A DNA stretch of 64,000 nucleotides from Ampullaceana balthica (GCA_944989445.1 CALYLW010000042.1:186001-250000); one strand, 5' to 3'; counted from the first letter of the stretch, positions 25,080 through 35,967 are shown. The notes: generated by a model from the letters alone, not told the origin. Numbers and translations: made by a program.

Positions 25080-25642
25080 AAGCAACATGTTATTGATACA
25101 TATGAGTTTCTGACGTATTCGTGAAAGTGCCTCCTGTAGAAATTCAACTCCTGGAGATGTGAGACATTGTTATGTTATTAAAATATCTGGTGGCCATGTA
25201 TATATAAAAAAAACAACAACCCACACACACAGTTTTTTTAATTAAAACATCAACGTTACTGAAACTGCATAATTGACGGTCGAAGAGATACAACGATGTT
25301 TTCATGTTAGCCATAAACTGACCAACTTAAGGCAAGGTGGCCGCTGCAAAATGCGCTGGATATCATCGTATGATTATCATCTTGAGCCAAGGTAGTCGTT
25401 GCAAGCTTATCACCCTTAAAATCATTAAGATTATGTCGACAATAAAACCAGTGTGTTGCGTCCAATCCGGCACACGCTACCCAACACGCATTCAACACGC
25501 ACATGCTTGACGTCATTGGATCTGGGAAAGACATTTCAAACTTCCCATCCAATAAGTTTGTGCCGACGGGCAAATATGGGACAGTTGACTCATCTTATCT
25601 CAACTTATCCTCTACTGAATATCCCATTTCACCTCGCCACCC
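25080..25642. other. Unannotated stretch
   Basis: No gene recognised. A short CA tract lies near 25222. Confidence 0.5.
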
Positions 25643-25756
25643 TCATCAATGCCGGGACCACCTCCACCCCCCCTAGCCACTCATCAATGCCGGGACCACC
25701 TCCACCCCCCCTAGCCACTCATCAATGCCGGGACCACCTCCACCCCCCCTAGCGCC
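25643..25756. repeat. 38-bp minisatellite, 3 copies
   Basis: Copies start at 25643, 25681 and 25719 with TCATCAATGCCGGGACCACC. They are essentially identical and C-rich. Confidence 0.95.
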
Positions 25757-26542
25757 TCATCACTCACTGAGTACGCGACACCTTTTGGACCAATCCCCCT
25801 CCCCCTTCCCCTCTCCCTCCACACCAAATCTCACCAGATTCGAGGATATATCATATACCGACTCATATCGCAGCCCCATCTTCTAACCATCCAAAAGCCT
25901 CGACCGATGTATCGCTTCCCGAAATCACGGCCAAAGCTGTTTTTCCTCGTGGCCCGTTTCATCATGGCGCCAGATTTAGCATTGCTCTACGTATGGACAA
26001 CAGCGTCATGCGATTATGGCCCGGCTGTGTACAAAGGCCTTAAATGGAGGGCGATTGATCAATTTTTATACATGAGAAATCTTAACCGCCCGGCTTCCTG
26101 GCACTTACCACAGTTTATGGGGCGGGCACAAAGAAGAAATCAATACTGGGGCATTTTCCCAATTGACACAAGTCTACGTACTGGTGATATAATTGACCAT
26201 AGCAGACGTGTTGGTAGGGGGTGAAATGGAGGGGGGGTGGAGACTACAGGACAAGAGGGGTTGGGGTTACCGAAAGGGAGTTAGTAAACAAGAGACCGGA
26301 TGGGGGGGGGAAGGATAGCAGGACATTTTGAAACGGGTTTGTAGGAAGAATGTCCTGGTACAAGAATGTTGGTACGGTGATGATTGACGACAGTTCTTGC
26401 CAGGCAGAATTTAAATTTAAAACATTTATGGAATAAACAACGTCACAGATTAAAACTCGTCAAAAAAATAATAATTGAAAAACATAACCAAAAAAGAGTA
26501 CTATGTAATGTTAGAATTCGCTTTATGGTTATACATCAAATC
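25757..26542. other. Single-copy stretch with a CArG-type box
   Basis: 25907-26224 is balanced in composition and open for 105 plus-strand codons with no recognisable domain. CCTTAAATGG at 26038-26047 fits the CC(A/T)6GG serum-response-factor consensus and TGATCAATTTTTATA follows nearby. These fit a regulatory element as well as chance. 26225-26542 is G-rich and then AT-rich, with nothing recognised. Confidence 0.3.
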
Positions 26543-27335
26543 ACATGACCTTAGGATTTGATCTCACCTGACCAAAAGGTCTGATCTTACCTGGCCAATA
26601 GGTCTGATCTCACCTGACCAATAGGTCTGATCTCACCTGACCAATAGGTCTGATCTTACCTGGCCATTAGGTCTGATCTCACCTGACCAAAAGGTCTGAT
26701 CTTACCTGGCCATTAGGTCTGATCTCACCTGACCAAAAGGTCTGATCTTACCTGGCCATTAGGTCTGATCTCACCTGACCAAAAGGTTATTCTTACCTGG
26801 CCAATAGGTCTGATCTCACCTGACCAAAAGGTCTGATCTCACCTGACCAATAGGTCTGATCTCACCTGACCAATAGGTCTGATCTCACCTGACCAATAGG
26901 TCTGATCTCACCTGACCAATAGGTCTGATCTCACCTGACCAATAGGTCTGATCTCACCTGACCAATAGGTCTGATCTCACCTGGCCAATAGGTCTGATCT
27001 CACCTGACCAATAGGTCTGATCTCACCTGACCAAAAGGTCTGATCTCACCTGACCAAAAGGTCTGATCTCACCTGACCAAAAGGTCTGATCTCACCTGAC
27101 CAAAAGGTCTGATCTCACCTGACCAATAGGTCTGATCTCACCTGACCAATAGGTCTGATCTCACCTGACCAAAAGGTCGGATCTTACCTGGCCAATAGGT
27201 CTGATCTTACCTGGCCATTAGGTCTGATCTCACCTGACCAAAAGGTCTGATCTTACCTGGCCAATAGGTCTGATCTCACCTGACCAAAAGGTCTGATCTC
27301 ACCTGACCAAAAGGTCGGATCTCACCTGACCAAAA
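26543..27335. repeat. 23-bp minisatellite, about 34 copies
   Basis: Unit CTGATCTCACCTGACC(A)A(T/A)AGGT, with a diverged subtype CTGATCTTACCTGGCC(A/T). The two subtypes alternate in blocks at both ends while the centre is uniform. Each typical unit carries one CACCTG E-box. Confidence 0.97.
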
Positions 27336-27957
27336 AGGCTGTGTTCCACTGTTCATGTTGCGTTCACTTACCAGGATTGTTCATTACAAAACTAAGGGAT
27401 CTAGGACACGCGAGAAAATGAACTCTTCATTCAATAATACATTGAATTAAAAAAAAACCACCTTTGTATATAAAAGCTGGTCTATCGTTGTTCTATCCCT
27501 GCTCTGTTCGGTTCTATCTCGGTACACAGTTTCCCTCCTCGCCTCCTTCCCTCCACTCTCTCACCAGCATAACACCAAAGTGCACACCTAAGCCCGGGTA
27601 GAGTCTACTCGTCTCTCATTACCAATCAATACATGTTACCGCGGCATGCTGGTAAAGTGCGATCCAACCCCAGGGTGCCCTGGGAGCCAATCGGCTGATT
27701 TAATGTCGGGGTGGCCTGTACAGGTGAAACCTTTTCAGGGCAGCGGTTGACTATTATTTACAAAGTTCATTTGTTCACCAATAATTCATAAATGTGCTCT
27801 CTTAGGGGAACCACCAGTTGTGTTTGATGTCACTGAAATCAATGCATTGATCTTTAGCCGAGGATGACTCCGAAGTACATTTTTGGGGGTTTTTAATGGC
27901 GACTCACATGAGAGGCTCTTTAGGTCTCAGTTATCAGAACAAAGCTTTTGAGTTCTT
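27336..27957. other. Unannotated stretch
   Basis: No gene recognised. Confidence 0.5.
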
Positions 27958-28468
27958 AGCTACCCGTCTGACTCTTGAACCCTTTGTTGCCCGTCTGACT
28001 CTTGAACCCTTTGTTGCCCGTCTGACTCTTGAACCCTTTGTTGCCCGTCTGACTCTTGAACCCTTTGTTGCCCGTCTGACTCTTGAACCCTTTGTTGCCC
28101 GTCTGACGCTTGAACCATGTGTTGCCCGTCTGACTCTTGAACCCTTTGTTGCCCGTCTGACTCTTGAACCCTTTGTTGCCCGTCTGACGCTTGAACCATT
28201 TGTTGCCCGTCTGACTCTTGAACCCTTTGTTGCCCGTCTGACTCTTGAACCCTTTGTTGCCCGTCTGACTCTTGAACCCTTTGTTGCCCGTCTGACGCTT
28301 GAACCCTTTGTTGCCCGTCTGACTCTTGAACCCTTTGTTGCCCGTCTGACTCTTAAACCCTTTGTTGCCCGTCTGACTCTTGAACCCTTTGTTGCCCGTC
28401 TGACGCTTGAACCCTTTGTTGCCGTCTGACTCTTGAACCCTTTGTTGCCCGTCTGACGCTTGAACCCT
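27958..28468. repeat. 27-bp minisatellite A, about 19 copies
   Basis: Unit contains CGTCTGACTCTTGAACCC followed by TTTGTTGCC. ACGCTTGAAC variants recur in every third to fifth unit. A 177-codon plus-strand frame ends where one unit lacks a C near 28422. The first unit is preceded by TTCTTAGCTACC, a word from the neighbouring array B. Confidence 0.97.
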
Positions 28469-28765
28469 TAGCCTCCAAGTAGGTTCCTTAACCCATAGCT
28501 ACCAAGTAGGTTCTTTAATCTTTAGCTACCAAGTAGGTTCTTTAATCTTTAGTTACCAAGTAGGTTCTTTAATCTTTAGTTACCAAGTAGGTTCTTTAAT
28601 CTTTAGCTACCAAGTAGGTTCTTTAATCTTTAGTTACCAAGTAGGTTCTTTAATCTTTAGCTACCAAGTAGGTTCTTTAATCTTTAGTTACCAAGTAGGT
28701 TCTTTAATCTTTAGCTACCAAGTAGGTTCTTTAATCTTTAGTTACCAAGTAGGTTCTTCAATAAA
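28469..28765. repeat. 27-bp minisatellite B, about 11 copies
   Basis: Unit TTCTTTAATCTTTAGCTACC plus AAGTAGG, with GC/GT alternation (AGCTACC versus AGTTACC). It follows array A directly and has the same unit length. The junction unit (CTTGAACCCTTAGCCTCC) is a hybrid of both. Confidence 0.97.
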
Positions 28766-28947
28766 AAAAAACATTTTAAAAAAAACAACGAAGTGATTAT
28801 TCGGAGATATCTCCGTATAACGCTGGGCATTATAGACAGATATTTCCCATGATTCTTAGCGTCATACGCACATTTTTTTGGCTAGTCATGTGACTACTTG
28901 CCGATTTGATATAAGACTTTTAAAATTTCATACTATTCATGAGCTTC

Positions 28948-29010
28948 TGTGGTCTCACGGCTAGGGCATTAGAATCTTGAAGTGTCCAGTGGAGTTTCGT
29001 TTGAGTCTTT
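28948..29010 (+). mobile_element. tRNA-like SINE head remnant
   Basis: TGGTCTCACGG (28950) resembles a pol III A box (TGGTCTAGTGG in many tRNAs) and GTTTGAGTC (28999) resembles a B box with one mismatch, about 49 bases apart. No intact tRNA fold. Likely a SINE head or chance. Confidence 0.35.
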
Positions 29011-29170
29011 TATTTTTTAAGGTTGTAGTTTCAGTTTTAGGGTCTGGGTTAGGTTGTCTATTTTTTAAATTAAAATAGAAAAAGAGTTTCGTTTGAGTCT
29101 TTTTTTTAAGGTTGTAGTTTTAGGGTCTGGGTTAGGTTTAGTTGTCTATTTTGTAAATTAAAATAGAAAA
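28998..29170. repeat. Imperfect direct duplication of about 85 bp
   Basis: Two copies of a segment running from GAGTTTCGTTTGAGTC through AGGGTCTGGGTTAGG to AAATTAAAATAGAAAAA. They differ by small indels. Confidence 0.85.
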
Positions 29171-29404
29171 AACAACAAATATAGCAACAAAAAATACGAT
29201 TTATCGAGCGCACCGTTCTCTTTGCTTTTACCAAATTAATTTTAAAATCATAAATCTTTTTGAAACAAATTTTAAGCTATGATAGGTACATATATACTAA
29301 ATTAGAACGGAAATTTTGTTTGTTTTTAAAAAAAAAGAAATCTCCGTATAACGCCGGGAGTTATTTGGAGAAATCTCCGTATAACGCCTCCCAAAAAACA
29401 ATAA

Positions 29405-29580
29405 CAAATGGTTTCTTTAATCTTTAGCTACCAAGTAGGTTCTTCAATAAAAAAAATAACAACAATAACAACAACAAACACAAAAAAAAACAAACAAATT
29501 GCTTCTTTAACCCTTAGCTACCAAGTTGATCTTTTAATCCTTAGCTACCAGTTTGGTTCTTTAACTTTTAGCTGCCATGC
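29405..29580. repeat. Outlying units of minisatellite B
   Basis: TTCTTTAATCTTTAGCTACC at 29412, then diverged units near 29502, 29530 and 29558 (CTTAGCTACCAAGTTG, CTTAGCTACCAGTTTG). This is the array beyond the insertion at 28776-29411. Confidence 0.8.
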
Positions 29581-30149
29581 AGATCACGCCATTTATTGTA
29601 TTTTCTCGCGTATTTCTAGATATTCTTTAAAATGTCTGAGTTTGAGCCAGAGAGCACGTTATCTTCTCACTCATGCCTATAACAGACGAGTTGAGATCAA
29701 ACAATAGATCGCAGGTCGGCACGGTTGGTATATACTGAAACATGTTTGTATAAGAACTATTTTTTTCAGATGTCAAGTCAGTAGGAAATCTCGAGAGGAA
29801 GTTCAAAGTTTGTGTTTTTATTAACTTGCTTAACTTCTAAGCCTTGGATTAAATTTTTCTTTTAATTTTTTTTTACTTAAGTTCCAATGTCTTTGATTGG
29901 TACTAAAGTTCCTATTTCTTTGATTGGTACTAAAGGTCCAAAGTCTTCATATTTTTCTAATGTCTTTGTTCCTAAAGTTTTCGTGTCTTTGATTAAACTG
30001 TTCTGCTGCGTGAGTCTGTACTTGATTTTAAAATGTCAAATAATTATACTTTCGTTTGACTTAACCTCGGTGACCACATTATAAGGTTTGGTGAACAATG
30101 TTCATGTCTAGACTAACAGAGCAATATATGATGGGACTAGATCACCAAT
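29581..30149. other. Unannotated stretch
   Basis: Contains a direct repeat of TCTTTGATTGGTACTAAAG (29889 and 29918). No gene recognised. Confidence 0.5.
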
Positions 30150-31036
30150 GTGTGATGTGGCAAGTGTACCGCTGTGTAATGTGACAAGTGTACCGCTGTG
30201 TGCTGTGACAAGTGACAAGTGTACCGCTGTGTCCTGTGACAAGTGTACAGCTGTGTCCTGTGACAAGTATACCGTTGTGTCCTGTGACAAGTGACAAGTG
30301 TACCGCTGTGTACTGTGACAAGTGTACCACTGTGTGCTGTGACAAGTGTACCGCTGTGTCCTGTGACAAGTGTACAGCTGTGTCCTGTGACAAGTATACC
30401 GCTGTGTCCTGTGACAAGTGTACCACTGTGTGCTGTGACAAGTGTACCGCTGTGTCCTGTGACAAGTGACAAGTGTACCGCTGTGTACTGTGACAAGTGA
30501 CAAGTGTACCGCTGTGTGCTGTGACAAGTGACAAGTGTACCGCTGTGTGCTGTGACAAGTGACAAGTGTAAAGCTGTGTGCTGTGACAAGTGACAAGTGT
30601 ACCACTGTGTGCTGTGACAAGTGACAAGTGTACCACTGTGTGCTGTGACAAGTGTACCGCTGTGTCCTGTGACAAGTGACAAGTGTACCGCTGTGTGCTG
30701 TGACAAGTGACAAGTGCACAGCTGTGTCCTGTGACAAGTGTACCGCTGTGTCCTGTGACAAGTGTACCGCTGTGTACTGTGACAAGTATAACACCGTGTG
30801 CTGTGACAAGTGTACAGCTGTGTCCTGTGACAAGTGTACCGCTGTGTCCTGTGACAAGTGTATCGCTGTGTACTGTGACAAGTGTACCACCATGTACTGT
30901 GACAAGTGTACCGCTGTGTGCTGTGACAAGTGACAAGTGTACCACTGTGTGCTGTGACAAGTGTACCACTGTGTGCTGTGACAAGTGTACCGCTGTGTAC
31001 TGTGACAAGTATACCACCGTGTGCTGTGACAAGTGT
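30150..31036. repeat. 24/32-bp minisatellite, about 33 copies
   Basis: Unit TGTGACAAGTGTACCGCTGT plus GTCC. A 32-bp form has an extra GACAAGTG. Variants at the last bases (GTCC, GTGC, GTAC) and ACC/ACA are distributed in blocks. The unit has no stop codon in several frames, so long frames exist on both strands. Confidence 0.97.
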
Positions 31037-31480
31037 GAGTCATCTACTGAGGTTTCAGAACTCAGTCCTGACCGTTCATTCTGGTCGCACGCCGCGTCAA
31101 ATTCGATTATATAGCGGGGTGTTGAGGGAAGGGCCGGGCCAGTCCGGGGGGGGGGAGCCGTTCACTCATATCGTAAGGGGAGATGTGTGTGTGTGTGTGT
31201 GCTTGTGTAGGGTTCAGCAGTGTAGTGGCTCGGATCCACTCACCCTTTCCACCCTAACCATCAATGGTGGAATTGGAGGATTAAGTTTTGGAAGTTATAA
31301 CTAAAATATCGGTGATGGTATAGTACAAAACTAGACTCGGAACATGATGATTTTTATATTTGAAGGCACAAAGTTGGTTACATATTTTTTAAAACTTTTG
31401 TTTTTATTACGGAGTTGGGTAGAATTTCTGATTATTGATTCGTGTAAAGTTGTGTAAAGTTTTTTTAATTTTTTTCTTTG
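31037..31480. other. Unannotated stretch with (TG)n
   Basis: A short TG tract lies at 31182-31203 after a 12-G run near 31144. No gene recognised. Confidence 0.5.
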
Positions 31481-31712
31481 GTATGAAGTTGTGTGAAGTT
31501 GTGTGAAGTTGTATGAAGTTGTGTGAAGTTGTGTGAAGTTGTATGAAGTTGTGTGAAGTTGTGTGAAGTTGTGTGAAGTTGTGTGAAGTTGTGTGAAGTT
31601 GTGTGAAGTTGTGTGAAGTTGTGTGAAGTTGTATGAAGTTGTGTGAAGTTGTGTGAAGTTGTATGAAGTTGTGTGAAGTTGTGTGAAGTTGTATGAAGTT
31701 GTGTGAAGTTGA
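31481..31712. repeat. 10-bp minisatellite, about 23 copies
   Basis: Unit GTGTGAAGTT, with GTATGAAGTT in about every third unit near both ends, suggesting a 30-bp higher-order unit. The 10-bp period is close to one helical turn. Confidence 0.97.
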
Positions 31713-32099
31713 CACAAGTTTTATTTGCACGAGTCGAGGATAGTTCTTTGTTTGTGGTGTGAATATTTAGCAGAATATTTTCTTACATATCGTTGGCTTT
31801 TGAGTCATTTTGGGATTGTTTGTCATAGTGTTTCTGTTGCGTCTGTCCTGGTGGCCATTGTGTCTGTCTTGCGTCAACTGTTGTGTCTGTCCTAATGTCC
31901 ATTAAAGTTTATGGCCTAGTGTTAGTTGTGGTGTCTGTCACAACGTCTTTCGTACTGTCAACCTTATTGTCTGTCTGTGAATAATTAATTAGCACAAATT
32001 TCTGACAAAGAAAGAGAAGCGATCTGTGAAAGGGTACATCCAATAGCTTTGAAATACGTCGTAGATTTTCCATGATTCCGCCTACCCGGGATATTTTCA
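31713..32099. other. Unannotated stretch
   Basis: 31825-31945 carries diverged TGTGTCTGTCCT words, a very old repeat. No gene recognised. Confidence 0.5.
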
Positions 32100-32430
32100 A
32101 ATACATATTCATGTTTGTATCTATATTCATGTGCGTATCAATAGTCTAGGTTTAGGAAAAGAAATTTGGTTGCATCAATATTCATGATTTTATCAATATT
32201 CATGCTTGTATCAATATTCATGTTTGTATCAATATTCATGTTTGTATCAATATTCATGTTTTTATCAATATTCATGCTTGTATCAATTTTCATGTTTGTA
32301 TCAAGTATCAATATCCACGTTAGTATCAATATTCATGTTTGTATCAAGTATCAATATCCACGTTAGTATCAATATTCATGTTTGTATCAAGTATCAATAT
32401 CCACGTTAGTATCAATATTCATGTTTGTTT
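32100..32430. repeat. 18-bp minisatellite with a 43-bp derived unit
   Basis: 32106-32300 is built from GTATCAATATTCATGTTT. From about 32300 it changes to a longer unit (GTATCAAGTATCAATATCCA, then CGTTAGTATCAATATTC) repeated three times. A longer unit formed by fusion of shorter ones and was then amplified. Confidence 0.95.
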
Positions 32431-32978
32431 TGTCTAAACTAGATTTTGATGGACTCACTTGATCTTATGAAAACCATCTCAGTTAACTAAATTGTAAAGA
32501 TAAAAGTTCTCTTAGATGCCTAATTATTTCTTTGTAACTCTTAGTATCGCATCCAAACCATGATTACTTTACTGAACCATAACAACACATGAGATGAAAA
32601 ATAATTTATAAAGATATATTTAAAAAATATCAAATAAAATATATTTATGGATCTACAAATGAACAGCAGAGAAAAAATAATACTAGGCATTTATTCTCTA
32701 AGGCATCAGGAATCCTGAAAACTGAAATATGAAAAATATGAAATAGACTTTTAAAACAAGAAATTAACCAGAAATAATTGGTGAAAAAAACAACTTAAAG
32801 GAATAATGGCAGAAGGGTAACATAGCACAGACCACTCCACAATATTTCGCCAGAGTTTCTAGATTTCTGGTCCCTAACCCCACCCACTCCCACAATAGTG
32901 ACGGTCCAAAAGTTTGTATTGGTTTGTAAATCAAATTCTCAAGGCTTCTGTTTGCATTCTGGAGGGAGGGAGGGATGG

Positions 32979-32981
<3 letters not shown>
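32431..32981. other. AT-rich unannotated stretch
   Basis: No feature recognised. Confidence 0.5.

Positions 32982-33057
<76 letters not shown>
32982..33057. repeat. (GA)n microsatellite
   Basis: About 37 uninterrupted GA dinucleotides, preceded by a GGGAGGGA-type purine run. A mirror-symmetric purine tract. Confidence 0.98.
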
Positions 33058-33059
<2 letters not shown>

Positions 33060-34578
33060 TTGTGATTTCAAATTGCTTTCGTGGAGTAAACAAATTGACG
33101 AAAATAAAGCAAGATAAATACAGATACGCCATTACAGCTTGTTTACTTAAACGGCCTCTTCGTTTATAAGACAACATATGGGTGAGACGGCGATCAGGCT
33201 TTTAGATTTAAAAAGATAAGTATGTTAAAACATAATATATATTTTTTACATCTTCGATTTAAGGTAGGTCGGTGCTCGCTCTCCCACCCCTTCTCCCGTT
33301 CTCGTTAATCTCCAACACCACCAGGACACGTGGGCCTGTGCTGACCACAAGCCATGACGTCATCATGGGCATGTCTCTGTAACGATGATGATGACAACTG
33401 AAAATCCTCCGCTTACCATCAAACACACAATTAAGGCCTAAGGCAGCAACTCCCGCCCGACACCCACCCCCCTCCCCCTTCATATGTCCATTGATCAGGA
33501 CAGTTCTACCAACTCGTCTATGGACGTGTACAAGTCCAGGGGAGATAAATGCGAATCCAACAGTCCAGGAGTCTCGCGCCATTGTTTACCAATTTATAGA
33601 AGAACGTTTGTCAGACCGGACTCAGGGTGAAACCGGCCCATCTAAAGTCCCCCCACCCCCATTTTCTACCTCCTCCCCCACCCCCAAATAGATGGTATCA
33701 CGTCGAATGTCAGGGTCGATACGATGTATGGGTGACAAGGATTTTACTTGAATCTTGTTACGGAATTAATGTTGGTAAAATCAATTAAAACTTTGACTTC
33801 TGTTACGTAAAATACGTATTGATTTATACATCTGCTGTTTCATGTCATGTACTTACTAATTTACACTTCTATTTGGTCGTATACATGTTAACTTACACTT
33901 CTGTTATGTCATATATATTTTTTTATAGTATTGTGTTAATATGTGCTAATTTATACTTCTATTTTATTATCTACTTATCCGCTTGAGTTCTTTTGTGTAT
34001 TATACACATCCAGTTAGACTTCCGGTGTGTTACATTCATAATGAATTAGACTTCTGCTTTTATTTAGCATACTCAATTAGGATAAATTCTAATGTAAAGG
34101 GACACATTAACATCAAGAGGCAGGTACGTAGGCACGCGTCTCGTTACGGGTTCAAATAAATTCTATAAAACTTGATGGGTTCTAATGATGTCTTTAAAAA
34201 CTTGATGAAACAAATGGGAAAAGCCTGAAAACATGATGTCTTTGCTAGAAAACATGAAATTTCTCGATAAGCTAATGTGAAATTTCTAGAACTGATCGAA
34301 TCAACGGACTTCAGGCGAGTTGATACATCACTGGCCATTCAGTCCTGAACCCACACCTTCAAAGTCCCCACCCACTCATCGTCCCTTCCCTTAACCCTTA
34401 CATCCTGGCTATATAATTCTACTAGCACCGTCAGAGGGCCCGTGAAATCAATAATTATATTAGTATCGACTGGGGAGAGAAACTCTGACAGATGCTAAGA
34501 AAACAACTCACTGTTAGAATGAAAGACTAATTTCATAAAGATAACAAAACCGCGCGGTGAGTAAAAATAAAGCCGGAA
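33058..34578. other. Unannotated stretch
   Basis: 33780-34085 contains loosely repeated words (ACTTCTGTTATGTCAT, ACTTCTATTT), a degenerate repeat of about 60 bp. The pair of overlapping open frames near 33259-33691 matches no family. No gene is supported. Confidence 0.5.
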
Positions 34579-34601
34579 TGACGTCATCGCGCCTCACGTG
34601 A
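34579..34601. promoter_or_regulatory. Adjacent CRE and TCACGTGA motifs
   Basis: TGACGTCA (34579-34586) is the full palindromic CREB/ATF site. TCACGTGA (34594-34601) is a palindromic USF/TFE-type E-box seven bases later. They sit in a CpG-containing stretch. Motif presence is seen directly; function is inferred. Confidence 0.3.
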
Positions 34602-34704
34602 CCGCCGCAAAGGAAACAAGGGGAAGCAACCACATGGGGTAAGTTTGATAAGCCTGGCCCATCTGACCAAGCAATATTTGGCTTACGGATCGGGGACAAA
34701 GGAG

Positions 34705-34771
34705 TCGGATAGAACAAGGATTAGAACTTGGGAACTTTTCATAGGCGGAACTTTGGTTTAATAGGAAAATC
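34705..34771. repeat. Dispersed duplicate, copy 1
   Basis: GGATAGAACAAGGATTAGAA through AACTTTGGTTTAATAGGAA matches 36722-36788 with about ten differences. Nothing in it suggests an encoded product. Confidence 0.8.
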
Positions 34772-34974
34772 GATGCAGAGAATCGCGGCGGGTGGGATGT
34801 GGGTGGGAGGGGGTAACAGGATGCTGTTGGCAGGTTTACCTTTGAAGTGGGCTTCAGATTAATCAGGACACGGTGTTATGTTAATGTACAGTCTGGCGAG
34901 TGTTCACCGCTGTAGTCAGAGCGAGGGTTGGCTAGATGAGGGTTCGTGGCTGAGACGCCTCGGGAAAATGCATT
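34772..34974. other. Unannotated stretch
   Basis: No feature recognised. Confidence 0.5.
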
Positions 34975-35112
34975 GCGGAGATCTGCCATTCAATGGCACC
35001 ATCTCATTAAGGAGATCTGCCTTTCATTGGCACCATCTCATTAAGGAGATCTGCCTCTCAGTGGCACCTTCTCATTAAGGAGATCTGCCTTTCAGTGGCA
35101 CCATCTCATTGA
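34975..35112. repeat. 34-bp minisatellite, 4 copies
   Basis: Unit GGAGATCTGCCTTTCA(T/G)TGG, then CACCATCTCATTAA. Copies differ at three or four sites. Confidence 0.95.
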
Positions 35113-35196
35113 AGAACGAAATAAGAGTTAAATCACTGCATCGTTTGGGATAAAGAACAAACCAACTATGATACTCAGTGAGACCAAGCAAAGGCT

Positions 35197-35967
35197 GGCA
35201 GTTCTTAACACCCAGTCCAATATCTAATGGTAGTTCTTAACACCCAGTCCAATATCTAATGGTAGTTCTTAACACCCAGTCCAATATCTAATGGTAGTTC
35301 TTAACACCCAGTCCAATATCTAATGGTAGTTCTTAACACCCAGTCCAATATCTAATGGTATAGTTCTTAACACCCAGTCCAATATCTAATGGCAGTTCTT
35401 GACACCCAGTCCAATATCTAATGGTAGTTCTTGACACCCAGTCCAATATCTAATGGCAGTTCTTAACACCCAGTCCAATATCTAATGGCAGTTCTTGACA
35501 CCCATTCCAATATCTAATGGTAGTTCTTAACACCCAGTCCAATATCTAATGGCAGTTCTTAACACCCAGTCCAATATCTAATGGTAGTTCTTAACACCCA
35601 GTCCAATATCTAATGGCAGTTCTTGACACCCAGTCCAATATCTAATGGTAGTTCTTAACACCCAGTCCAATATCTAATGGCAGTTCTTAACACCCAGTCC
35701 AATATCTAATGGCAGTTCTTGACACCCATTCCAATATCTAATGGTAGTTCTTAACACCCAGTCCAATATCTAATGGCAGTTCTTGACACCCAGTCCAATA
35801 TCTAATGGTAGTTCTTAACACCCAGTCCAATATCTAATGGCAGTTCTTAACACCCAGTCCAATATCTAATGGCAGTTCTTGACACCCATTCCAATATCTA
35901 ATGGTAGTTCTTAACACCCAGTCCAATATCTAATGGCAGTTCTTGACACCCATTCCAATATCTAATG
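35197..35967. repeat. 32-bp minisatellite, first part (about 24 copies)
   Basis: Unit (T/C)AGTTCTTAACACCCAGTCC, then AATATCTAATGG. Diagnostic variants TTGACACCC and CCATTCC form repeating three- to six-unit patterns in the second half. The array is interrupted at 35968 by the insertion described next. Confidence 0.97.

Larger units (their letters stand above)
28776..29411. mobile_element. Insertion interrupting minisatellite B
   Basis: The array edge GGTTCTTCAATAAAAAAAA is present on both sides (about 28752 and 29441). Between them is about 635 bp that is not minisatellite. It starts with the palindrome CGGAGATATCTCCG (28802-28815) followed by TATAACGC, and ends with two copies of AATCTCCGTATAACGCC (29339-29388). 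The shared ends suggest an inserted element or compound insertion. The class is unknown. Confidence 0.5.

Noticed and set aside
18618..25096. Plus- and minus-strand open frames of about 2,150 codons as giant repeat proteins
   Set aside because: Both strands are open at once because the 30-bp unit has no stop in those frames. There is no non-repeat domain, signal or splice context. Kept only as a low-level finding.
29035..29140. Interstitial telomere repeat (TTAGGG and GGGTTAGG words)
   Set aside because: Only single occurrences within an 85-bp duplication, not a tandem telomere motif.
30108..31114. Frames of 85-311 codons on both strands
   Set aside because: Explained by the 24/32-bp minisatellite.
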